NCBI GenBank assembly: GCA_039519185.1 | Contig: CM076847.1 | Location: 78,095,100 to 78,159,099 of the forward strand | Direction: 5' to 3' | From: Astragalus membranaceus | Taxonomy: Eukaryota; Streptophyta; Magnoliopsida; Fabales; Fabaceae | Length of the DNA: 64,000 bases | Shown: positions 55,160-64,000 of the stretch, piece after piece | Layout: every line of letters starts with the position of its first letter | Numbering within the stretch: position 1 is the stretch's first letter | Made by a program: the position numbers and the translations under genes | Notes under the pieces: generated by a model | Seen by the model: only the letters and a program-made list of their open reading frames with translations | Told to the model about the DNA's origin: nothing | Databases searched by the model: none

Positions 55160-57058
55160 AAATCCTAACATAAAAACTATTGTGTCTGCCTCCTCGCCCA
55201 TGTCTCCTCTGATAGATACATCCAATAAATCGGTTGAACGGCCTCACCAAAGCTCTCAGCCGGTCAAGTATGCCCCAAGCACGCGTCCCACGGGGAACAT
55301 TTCGATGAAGCACAGTCTCCAGCTCGTCCACCAATCCCAGTATTAAAATAAGATCACGTATAATAAAATAATAAATGAAAACATGTAAAACACATACCTC
55401 TCTAGCATCAGAGCCATCCAACATCTGGTAACTCTCCGGAAGTAGGAATGGGTGTGACACCCTCCTAAACCAATCAAAGTACCCGGGGACGGTGTCTCGG
55501 TCACCCGGCATGATCAGCGGCCCGCGCTGGATAACATGCTGGGGGAACTCCGCCTACATGCGGTCAGCATCCTCTAAGGTCACGATCAGCCGAGTAAAGG
55601 GCATGGAGTCATATGTGATCCCTAGGCCTGTACATAGCCAAACTGTCTGACGACACGATCAGGCAGATACGACACCATGCACCCAACATGACGTATAAAC
55701 TCTCTGAACAGGGACAACGACTCGAAGGACATGACATCTCTATGAGCTGCGTATGGCTGCCAAGTGACCTCCCCTACCTGAAGCTGACCCAGCGCTAATC
55801 GAAATGCATCCTTGTTCCCGTCAGAAGTACCCACCCATCGCTTGGCACGTGGCTGTGTCTCAACATATGAAGGGTCCACATGCTTAGTAGCAAAGTTGGG
55901 ACCCTAGAAATGCTCAAATGTCCAGGCATGTAACCAACATAGGAACTAGGTTAGTACTTCGACGAAAACAAAGTGAAACTGATAAACAAAGTACATTTAG
56001 TACATACCTGAAGAAGTGCCGCATATCCAGCCACCTGCCTACACTTGACTTTGATGGCATCCCCTAGGGTCATACCCCCCAGGTGTAGCTACCAGCCTGC
56101 TCCAACTCAGTGAGCATCCCAAGGTAAGCCACATTTATCTTGTTCCCTAACTTGTCGGTGAAGATGGTGGTGCCCAGCAGATATAGAATATAGGCCCGAG
56201 CAGCATCGTGCCATCGCTGCTCCCTGATGTCCCTATCATACACCACCTCCCTCAACCATTTCAGCTTCATGTACAACCCTCTAGCAGCAGTCTGCTCACG
56301 TGCATGTCCGGGGTCTGCTCCTAAATAATCAATGAGAGGCTGCCCTCCTTGGGACGTGCTATAGTCTACCATGTCATAAAACCTGCTGACGATGGGGATG
56401 TGTAGCAACGCAGAGACGTCATCAAGCGTGACCGTCATCTCACCAATAGGTAGGTGGAAAGTAGAAGTGTCTGGCTGCCACGCTCTATAAAAGCATTTAA
56501 TAGGCCAGCAAGGACTTGTGGATACCCTAACTCCCTAAGAGGATATGGTCTAGATGCCCCCACAAAGTCTATAATGGCTGGATAGGGGTCTATCTTCGGG
56601 TTGCTCTTCCCGGGTGAAATTATTTTAAGCGCCTTGCGTTCCTGCATTGGCAAATGGTTTTCATTATTCTAACATTAAAAAAAAAACATAAACAATACAT
56701 AATAAAAAACTTATGAGCAGTAACTTACCGAGCCATCCCATATGTATTTAGCAAAGTGAGACCCGTAACTCGGCAAGACCCGTCCTCCGGACCGCCCAGG
56801 TAAGGAAATGTAGATACAACTGATGTCGAGGGAGCATCAGCGGGAGCACCACCAGCAATATCACCAGGCTCAGCAAGATCAGCGACAGGATGAGCAACAT
56901 CATGCTCAATGTCCCGTCCAATGTTAGTATCAGACTCTACTGATGGGGCCGGGTCCACGTGCCTACTAGGTCCGGCTCTGGCGGAGCGTTCATTCTCCTT
57001 CCTTTTCCGATTTGAAATCGTAGGAGGTGGCCTCCTTCCACGAGGCTCAGGCTGAGAC
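55160..57058 (-). pseudogene. Plant mobile domain (MAIN/MAIL-like) pseudogene
   Basis: The reverse strand carries a plant mobile domain protein (PF10536), a family shared by MAIN/MAIL genes and transposon-borne copies. In order: 'PRGRRPPPTISNRKRKEN', an intron at about 56728-56644, 'ISPGKSNPKIDPYP', 'MTVTLDDVSALLHIPI' with 'GRFYD'-like 'SRFYD', 'ARAYILYLLGTTIFTDK', 'QVAGYAALLQ', 'AKRWVGTSDGNKDAFR', 'RQFGYVQ' and 'PGYFDWFRRVSHPFLLP'. Lesions visible by frame: a 1-base loss near 56485 (after 'LLNAFIER'), one in a G run near 56078, an in-frame TAG near 55912, a shift near 55625, and a stop near 55556. A hAT element sits at its 5' edge. Inferred dead. Confidence 0.8.
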
Positions 57059-57812
57059 TATAGCTGGAAAAATGGGCTAGGCTAGCCTACAAAAACATAG
57101 GGCTTAGGCCGAAGTAACTGAGCTCGTTTTTATATTCGGTTTTTTGGGCTGGTCCAATAAAGTCTGAGCTCGTATAGGGCTAGCCCGGTCGGGTCATGGG
57201 TAGCCTGCAAGCCCGAATCTATCTTTTAAATAACACGTCGCCAATAATAGCTCATGCGATACACCCAGCTGACCATTTACGTATGGGAAACCACCCATAT
57301 TAAAATTTTGCCTTCCAATCGCTCGAATTCTTTCATCATCTCTAATTAGATGATGATCACTGGTCAACTCCTTCGCTGCCAAATGAGTGAGTCCATGGGA
57401 AGAAGCCAATTTGTACTCTTCATGATGCCACACAAAAACATAACCATCATGCTCTTTCTGCCTATATAGCTAAAGCGGCTACATACAGGGAATTAAAATT
57501 AACAACCATAATGTCCTTCAACTTTTTTTTTTGATATAGTACTGGTGATAAACTTTCTTTTTGCACACAATGACATTAAACTTAAATGGTATATTTGTAT
57601 TTATTTTTTAAAAAACATTATTTTTAATTAGCATTGTGTATAATGCGGGCTAGCTCGAAAAGCCCGCAACCTAAATAGGGCTGGGCTTGAGCCGCAAATG
57701 TTGAGCCTGAATTCCATCTCGGGCTTTTTATCCCGACTCTTAAAAGCCTGAACCCGATGTGGGCCGGCCCGATACAGGCCGGGTACTCCGTTTTGCCAGT
57801 TCTAGCTGGGAC
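57051..57812. mobile_element. hAT-type element, 746 bp, with 8-bp duplication
   Basis: The body is 57059-57804. Flanks are 'gctgagac' (57051-57058) and 'gctgggac' (57805-57812), an 8-bp duplication with one difference. Ends are imperfect inverted repeats, 'tatagctggaaaaatggg' on the left and, inward from the right, 'tagaactggcaaaacgga'. Sub-terminal gggct/agccc motifs are dense at both ends. A frame at 57433-57194 (minus) contains 'ERIRAIGRQNFNMGGFPYVN' and no transposase motif, so it may be captured sequence of unknown source. Confidence 0.7.
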
Positions 57813-58485
57813 TTAAAACAAGGCAAAAAATACTTAAAATCAGCAGACAACACAATTTACAACATCAGACAACCCACACTAGTTTGGCACCCAACAACCG
57901 TACGGGTTCAGTGGAGGTCTACCGGCCCTTTTATATTCAATATGCCGGACGTTGTAATTTTGAATTTTAAAAAAGGTTCGGCACGCATCCACCAAGCCAA
58001 GCGCGAATGCAGAAAAAAAAATGAAAACGAACACATAACAAAAAGAGGGGAAACGAAGGAGAAGAGAAACAACGTACCTTGTGGTAGAGGCGATGGAGAA
58101 TGGGTGAGACAACGTGTGTGACAAAGGGAGTGAGAGAGACGATAGAGAGTGAGTGAGTTCGGCGATGGAGAGTGAGAGAGAGAGGTTAGGGTTCGGTTGT
58201 GAGGAGAGAGGAGGGTGTGAAGGGGTTAGGGAGGGAGTGTGTGAGATGACGTGGCTTTGGGTGGGGGTATTTTTGGGATTTTTGAGGTTAGGGGGTGTGT
58301 GATGAGTAGGGGGAGTGGGAAAAGCATGGGCATTTTTTGATTAGAAAATCATTTGTGGTTTGCATGTCCCTTAGTCCGAATTAATATATAGCTTGACAAA
58401 GTCATTAGTATGGCTTCTAATCACCAATCCTGAGAACTAGAAATTATAAATGTACTAATCAAACATCTCTAGTTCTTTGGTGTTA

Positions 58486-58625
58486 TTATAGGCAAAGTTG
58501 TTAGTAATTAGTGTGTTAGTCGTTAGAGAGGGGGAGCTGGGTTCGAACCCCACCAATGTTTTCCTCCACCAATATCCATTTCACTCAACTATGTGAGCTA
58601 CCCTTCTGAGACTAGTTCTTTATGT
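58486..58625 (+). mobile_element. Possible SINE with canonical B box
   Basis: 'gggttcgaacccc' at about 58540 is a perfect tRNA-type B box, and 'tagtaattagtg' about 40 bases upstream could be an A box. No cloverleaf can be drawn, so it is not a tRNA gene. No clear target duplication was seen. Confidence 0.35.
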
Positions 58626-58833
58626 GTATTGTATTCTGCACTTTGTATGCATTAGAAATTTTCTTAACTGTTTTCACTATCTAATGCTACTACCAAAAAA
58701 GATTTAGCGACTTTTTATGCCAATGGAATTTGAAACTTTCTCGTGTAAATTATTTAAATCTTTACCGGTGAATCAATGATCCAATAATAATTAGATTAAT
58801 TAAATTATTTTTCATCTACAACTTTTGACTTGG

Positions 58834-58950
58834 GTACGGAGCAGCGCTAAAACTCTGGGCCAGCTGTCCCGCCCCTCAAGGCACCTACAATTCAGCGAGG
58901 GAATTAGTCACTGCAGTCGGCGGTAGATACCCTGGGTAAAACCAAAAAAA
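58834..58950 (+). mobile_element. 5'-truncated copy of the 24819 SINE family
   Basis: 'cttgggtacgga(g/a)cagcg' through 'gtcactgcagtcggcggta' matches the 3' half of the SINE at 24819-25007 with few changes. It ends in 'aaccaaaaaaa'. The tRNA-like head is missing. Confidence 0.75.
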
Positions 58951-59004
58951 TAATTATTTAACTCAAGTGAAACAAAAGAATGCGTGCCAACCTAATTACT
59001 TAAC

Positions 59005-59294
59005 TTAAAGGTTCTCAGTCTTTTGTTTAGTTAAATTTTCTTATCCTAAATTTTCTTAGCCTTATCCACCTAAATTTTCTTAAAGACTGAGTTAAATTTT
59101 CTTAACCTTAACCACGCTTGAATAATTCTTTTGTTACACTTGAGTTAAATAATTTTCTTAACCTTATCCACCTAAATTTAGGTCTGAACTTCGCGGTACC
59201 ACTCAGTGTTTTCCACCTTCGCGGTCTGAACTTAAATTCAGTTAAATAATCTCGCCACTCTGATACCAATTTAAAGACTGAGAACCTTTAAAAA
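59005..59294 (-). mobile_element. Inverted-repeat element with tRNA-Met primer-like site
   Basis: 'ttaaaggttctcagtctt' near 59006 is inverted at about 59274-59291. Just inside the right arm the minus strand reads 'ttggtatcagag' (59269-59258), identical to the primer site for initiator tRNA-Met used by many plant retroelements. Internal repeats of 'cttatccacctaaatttt' occur. It may be a rearranged TRIM (small LTR element). Confidence 0.4.
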
Positions 59295-61128
59295 AATTTA
59301 GGACTTGTTTGAGAATTTGGAGGAGAGGGAAGGACTTGAATATAAAGGAAGGATGAAAGATAAATGGAAGGAAAGATATACCATTAAATTAATGAGGTGT
59401 TTATTTTTCTTCACAAAACAAAATCCCTTAATTTGGAGGAACTCAAAAAATGTATTGGAGGAGAGTTTTAGAGGGTTTAGGAGGACTTAGGAAAATTATT
59501 CAAATCATTTACCTCCTTTCATAATAGTCTTAAAATTAAAAATATATTAATCATAAACATTACTCTCTCAACGAGCAATTCACTAGTGGAAAAAAGACAT
59601 TTAGCGTCGGTTATTTTGGACATTTAGCGTTGGTTATCGCCCGACGCTAAATGTCGCGATGCTAAAAGTGAGACATTTAGCATCGGTTAAATAATCGATG
59701 CTAAATGTCACATTTAGCATCGGGTGTTTAAATAGTCGATGCTAAATGTCCATTTCATCATTCTTTTTATGTCTGAAAATGACATTTAGCATCGGTTGTT
59801 TAAACACCCAATACAAAATGTGACATTTAGCATCGGTTATTTGAAACAACCGATGCTAAATGTCTTAAACAACCGATGCTAAATGTTTTATTTTAAAAAA
59901 AAAATTGACATTTAGCATCGGTTGTTTAAAATAACCGATGCTAAATGTCTATTTTTTTTAAAAAAATGGTTCTCACATCTTACCACACCCTACTATCCCT
60001 CCCCTCAAGATAGTCTAAATGACTACCTTCAGCTGATGTCTCAGAATGACTACCTTCAAATAATGACATTCACATTGATGATATCTCAGACATGGAACTC
60101 GTGGTATACAACATTACAACTAGTAGACACTAAATTGAACAAGGATAATTTGTTGCTTGAACAAAATTAATGTGTTCCAATAAAGGGAAGTAAACAAGAA
60201 ATCTTTTTATGAACAAACAATAAAATCTAATAAGACTAATATGATTATGGAAGCAGGGTTGGTGTTATCAGTCATTTTAATCTCTCCTTCACTTGTTGTT
60301 GACCTGATTGCAACAGCAGGCTACTTTTGCAGGGGAGGAAACCTAACAGCTACTTTGACATCTTTATTTTGTAATTTACATGAATCATTTCCAGGAGGGC
60401 CAGATTTTGCATCTAAAATACAAACATCAGTGCATATCTTATATCTTATAATTCAGTATGTCATGTGTTATCCATCTTAGAAGATAAATAATAAAACCTC
60501 TAAAGCATGTTTTCATATATGCTAATGTAACCATATATAATAAACTTCATAAACACAAATGTATATATACAAATTCAAACCTTTCAAAGTAGGCAGGGAT
60601 CCAACTTCAGAAGGATTAATAGCTGTTTGTGATCCACATTCTAGAAAAGAAATGCAGAGAACCACATCCATCCAAGAGCATGGACATTCCAACTTTCCAA
60701 GTAATCCTTCCGCAAAGAAATTGTTGAGTATGGGGGTTCATACTTAATTAGCATCCTGTTCATTAGTTGAAAATGCCAGCAAACAACTAAAAGCAATATC
60801 CTCTTATTTTTTTTGAAATGTTTAACAGTTTCACAACCATGTAGGATTTTGGCCTTGTCTCCCATTTCTTTTTTATAAATTACAAAATTCGAAATTGACA
60901 TTCCTTCCCAATACCTCTTCATAAAACTTGATGGCACTTCTGTCACACAAACACATACATTCTGTTGTTCCGTTTAGTATTGTTTAAGTCAAAAAAATCT
61001 TTAAAAAACAAGTTTCACAGCTTATTCTTGAAACCATCAAAGACTGAGATATGGTCAATGCAACATAAGAAAGCTAGAAGCACTATGATGTTTCCTGATA
61101 CAACAAACTACTCTCAGCTAAGGCTAAC

Positions 61129-61194
61129 CTGGTAAGGCCATAAAGGCATCTGAATGCTTAGCCATCTCTGCCTTCCTTTGGTCCATATCTGCAT
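61129..61194 (-). pseudogene. LOG: Captured exon of a LONELY GUY (LOG) gene
   Basis: The minus strand reads 'ADMDQRKAEM' then 'AKHSDAFMALPG', which matches the LOG segment ADMHQRKAEM...HSDAFIALPG, directly before the catalytic PGGxGT motif. LOG enzymes release active cytokinin bases from riboside monophosphates. The piece has a pyrimidine tract and AG before it, and 'g|gttag' after it, at the place where LOG genes have introns, so it is a whole exon. No neighbouring LOG exon (GYGTLEELLE) was found, so it cannot make an enzyme. Confidence 0.75.
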
Positions 61195-61617
61195 CTCAGA
61201 AAATAAGAAAAGGGATCAAAAAGTAAAGAGATAAAGAGCAGCTGAGTAATGATGAAAGTTCCAGACCATGTTATATGAACCCAATTTATGAACAAGTCTA
61301 TGTAATAAAACTAAGAAGAAGGTTATATGAACCCAAAGAGAGTGGTGGCATAACTTAAAATGAAGAAGATATAGAACAAGGGAATACATGAATAAAATAT
61401 ATAGGATCAATGGGAAAAGGGAATATTAAAAGAGAGAAAAAATTATTGTTGGAATCTTGATGAATAGAAGAAACAAATAAAATAAAAAGAAACAATACTT
61501 TAGAAGTGAGTTATAATAGCCTCAAATTTAAAGTATACCTTCTATAAAATTAAAGAGAATATGCTTATATCCTTCTATAAAAGCCTCAAATTTAAAGTAT
61601 ACCTTTTGATATGCTGG

Positions 61618-61690
61618 TGAAAGCTTAAGCTGGTATTGAAGTGAGTTATAAACAAAAGCATCCTCCTCTAATCGTTTTTTCTCTAACTCC
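61618..61690 (-). pseudogene. Captured exon-like segment, coiled-coil type
   Basis: The minus strand encodes 'LELEKKRLEEDAFVYNSLQY' followed by 'QLKLSPAYQK' and a GT donor ('ggtatac'). The composition is that of a conserved coiled coil, and it could belong to the same source gene as 61967-62314. I do not recognise the gene. Confidence 0.45.
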
Positions 61691-61966
61691 AGCTTGTATA
61701 TTTGAAATAAAAAAAATTAAAATAAGCTTGATGACATAAAGGTTCCCTTGTTGTGACAAATTGCTATCTAAATCTAACCAACACGTTGATGAAGACGGTC
61801 AAAAGAAGATATCTGTCTGCTTTGCAAAGTAAAACCTTTGTTATTACAAATGTTCGTTGAACCACATCAGCCCTGTTACAACAGGAGGACATAAAAGCAA
61901 TCAGAACAACATTTTGGGTGCGGGATACGAAGTAACCTAACCGCTTTAGAAAACATTTGTACATAC

Positions 61967-62314
61967 TTGTGCTGTAGCTCATTCCTAGCATCAATCAAAC
62001 TATTAGCAAACTGGACAACCTGCATCAACCCTAACATTCAAAAAATCACGAATCAGTAAATCAATAAAATAGCATAAAAGAGATAGGAAAATCAAATTAT
62101 TTCAACATAAGAAGAGGAAATCGAACATGGTTACAGAATCGATGTGGAAAACATGAATAGCATGCAAAAATGAAAGGAGATCTGTACCTGATTGTAGAGC
62201 GAAGGAGAATCTCAAGGTAAGGTGGTGCAAGGGTTTCTCTCGCAGAGAAAGAAGAAGTAGTGCAGGGTTCACGAAGAGTTCACGTTCGTGGTGACGATGA
62301 TTAGCGTTAGCCAT
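61967..62314 (-). pseudogene. Captured first exons of an unidentified plant gene
   Basis: An ATG at 62314 opens an exon to 62188 ('MANANHRHHERELFVNPALL' ... 'RFSFALQS'), with donor GTACAG. It joins in phase 1 to 62030-61967 ('GLMQVVQFANSLIDARNELQ'), which has donor GTATGT. Phases fit. It resembles the 5' end of a real host gene, but I cannot name it. The segment lies just inside the right sub-terminal repeats of the CACTA-type element. Confidence 0.5.
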
Positions 62315-62405
62315 TGCTAGGGTTATGTGAAGGAGATACGGTTGAGGGTAAGGACGATGAGAAAGCGAGACGGCATGACCGTGAGAGGCGAGATGGCGTG
62401 CCCGT

Positions 62406-62560
62406 GAGAGGCGAACAGTGAGAGTGGTAGGGAGTGCAGGTGAACCCAAGAGGCCAGAGGGAGTGAAAGGGGGTGGGAGAGGAGGTGACGAAGGTGAGAG
62501 GCGAACAGTGAGAGGGGTGGGAGAGGAGGTGACGAAGAGTGGGAATGTTTTAGGGTTCAG
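62406..62560. repeat. Direct duplication in G-rich sequence
   Basis: 'gtgagaggcgaacagtgaga' and 'gtgggagaggaggtgacgaa' each occur twice, about 90 and 50 bases apart, within a G-rich stretch just outside the captured exon. Confidence 0.7.
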
Positions 62561-62934
62561 AGAGTGAGAGAAGAAATCGTGAGAGATAGAGATATGCGAT
62601 GGAAAACTAAAAAATAAAATGGACTTTTAGCATCGGGTGTTTAAACACCCGATGCTAAAGTATTTGCGTTAGACATTTAGAATCGGTTGTTTAAACACCC
62701 AATACTAAATGTCTAAAGTAAATACATTTAGCGTCGGGTTTTTAAACACCCGATGCTAAATGTATTTGCTTTAGACATTTAGCATCGGGTGTTTAAACAC
62801 CCGATGCTAAAAGTAGGCGCAAAATATGAAATCTTCCATTTAATTACAAAAATGCCACCGGTTCAACATTTAGCATCGGCTATTCAAACAACCGATGCTA
62901 AATGATGCTTAATAATGTCTTTTTTCCACTACAC

Positions 62935-64000
62935 AAACAAATAATTCGACACACAGCATGAGTGCAGAGTTCCCTACAGTAGTGCACCTATTTCGGCGAA
63001 TTATTTAAAATAGCAAACGATGTCGGATTTCAACAAACAAATACCCATTGGAAAGCTCTCTGGGTCTAGTTTCTACATCTGATTTTCATTTTTCAAAATA
63101 AGCATCCAGTTGGTACAGTTTTTGAAAATACGACACTGAGGTACCGAAATTAGATAGAACTTTTTGGTCAACTTGTAATCAAATTTTCTCCCTCATTTCT
63201 TAATGAAATTTAGTGAAACAAAAACCAACTTAAAACATAATTTGTACAGAAAGTTATGGACAATTTACCCAGACTATAGCCTTACGGGTTTCACACTGAT
63301 TTACGATATTTTACGGTTTTCGATTCAAAAACTTTCGAAATGAAAATACCACACATAACCAACACATCCAAACAATCACAATCGAAATATAAAAACCTAA
63401 ACGTGAGTAAAACTCACCAATCGTGATGAAAATCACGTAAAACCGAGAACCGACGAATTTCACGAACAATCGAAATCACACGAACGGTCCCCGAATCGTC
63501 TCCTCTTGGTTCTATTGCGACGAAATCGTTCCAAGACTAACTTCAAACACTCCAAATCGGATTCCAGCACCTCTAGCTACTGAAGTTCCTCCCAATGAGT
63601 TCCCATCCACAATACATTTTCAATTTCACTCTAGCTTAGTTCCACATTGAACATGCAAAGTTCCTATGAGCTCAAAACTCCATTAATGGCCAAGCTTGAG
63701 CTTCAATTTCGAAATTAGTAGGAGAAGAAAGACAAAACTTTTGAGCTTCTACCTTTTCCTTCTCTTCTTCTTGTGTGGCTCTCCCATTAATGGCCAAGCT
63801 TGAGCTTCAATAAAATGGCCAAGCTTTTCCATCCACAAATACATTTTCAATCTCTTCTTCTTTTGGTCAGACTGCTCGGTCCGGTTCGACGTTGATCGCG
63901 TTGATCAGCTTGAGGTTAGTTTTGTATTTATTTAATTACATATTTATTATTTAGAGTAAAGGCCCAAATTGGTCCTTGACAAATTTTTCGTGGGACGAAT
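62935..64000. other. Intergenic DNA, no gene recognised
   Basis: No gene was recognised. 'ccattaatggccaagcttga' occurs twice (about 63680 and 63783), a local duplication of about 100 bases. The last 50 bases, with 'aaattggtccttgac', could be the start of a repeat end that continues beyond the window. Confidence 0.5.

Larger units (their letters stand above)
59578..62934. mobile_element. CACTA-type element carrying host gene fragments
   Basis: The left end at 59581 is 'cactagtggaaaaaagacat'. The right end near 62934, read inward, gives 'tagtggaaaaaagacatt'; its outermost bases (cactacac) are altered. Both ends carry arrays of palindromic units built from 'acatttagcatcgg' and 'ccgatgctaaatgt' (59607-59950 and 62622-62910), as in CACTA sub-terminal repeats. 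No transposase was recognised. The interior, about 60000-62600, contains exon-like host sequences on the minus strand (see 61129-61194, 61967-62314 and 61618-61690). The class follows from end sequence; the 3-bp duplication is not conserved enough to prove. Confidence 0.65.

Noticed and set aside
60641..60946. Minus-strand frame with 'EVPSSFMKRYWEG' suggesting a B3-type or other domain
   Set aside because: Too short and ambiguous. Another frame of the same DNA looks equally protein-like, so no product was assigned.
1..64000. A defence, secretion or biosynthetic gene cluster
   Set aside because: The window is a plant chromosome with unrelated single genes and transposable elements. No clustered pathway is visible.

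Overview
This window is nuclear DNA from a flowering plant. Genes contain spliced introns with GT-AG borders, intergenic DNA is AT-rich, and most of the sequence is transposable elements. The ETR2, TTL and AHL proteins resemble the papilionoid legume forms most closely, and a long Ogre-like solo LTR fits a legume too. The legume assignment is an inference; no species is named.

Three host genes look intact or nearly so. (1) An AT-hook/PPC DNA-binding protein (AHL, clade A, AHL19/20-like) at 4490-5362 has CTG where the family has its ATG. (2) An ETR2-type ethylene receptor lies at 28080-25347 on the minus strand, with two coding exons and 762 residues. (3) A TRAF1A/B (MUSE13/14)-like MATH protein at 47770-54097 has ten exons in frame, but a frameshift ends it at 460 residues, well short of the family. 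Broken host-type genes are a TTL4-like TPR gene (18770-13039, minus), split by a 4.6 kb solo LTR and cut off at its 3' end, and a plant-mobile-domain gene (57058-55160, minus) with several lesions and a hAT insertion.

Region by region: 0-10 kb holds a hAT MITE, a LINE remnant, the AHL gene and a tRNA-derived SINE. 10-20 kb holds a truncated Helitron, an LTR-like fragment, the TTL remnant with its nested solo LTR, and a CACTA end. 21-25 kb holds a LINE remnant, a MULE and a second SINE. 25-29 kb is ETR2. 29-36 kb holds minisatellites, a complete non-autonomous Helitron (31617-34436) and a MULE with long TIRs and a 9-bp target duplication (34528-36054). 36.8-47.1 kb is one young Ty3/gypsy Tat-lineage retrotransposon with 5-bp target duplication, near-identical LTRs, a gag-pol frame interrupted by one stop, and a spliced antisense gene. 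47-54 kb is the TRAF1-like gene. 55-58 kb is the mobile-domain pseudogene. 59.6-62.9 kb is a CACTA-type element carrying host gene pieces, including a recognisable exon of a LONELY GUY cytokinin-activating enzyme.

The genes do not form a pathway or operon. I see no new molecular system. The points most worth checking are the CTG start of the AHL gene, the exon-carrying CACTA element, the antisense gene in the retrotransposon, and a recurrent class of 9-19 bp insertions, mostly A- or T-rich, flanked by perfect 10-18 bp duplications that look like extremely short retroposition products.
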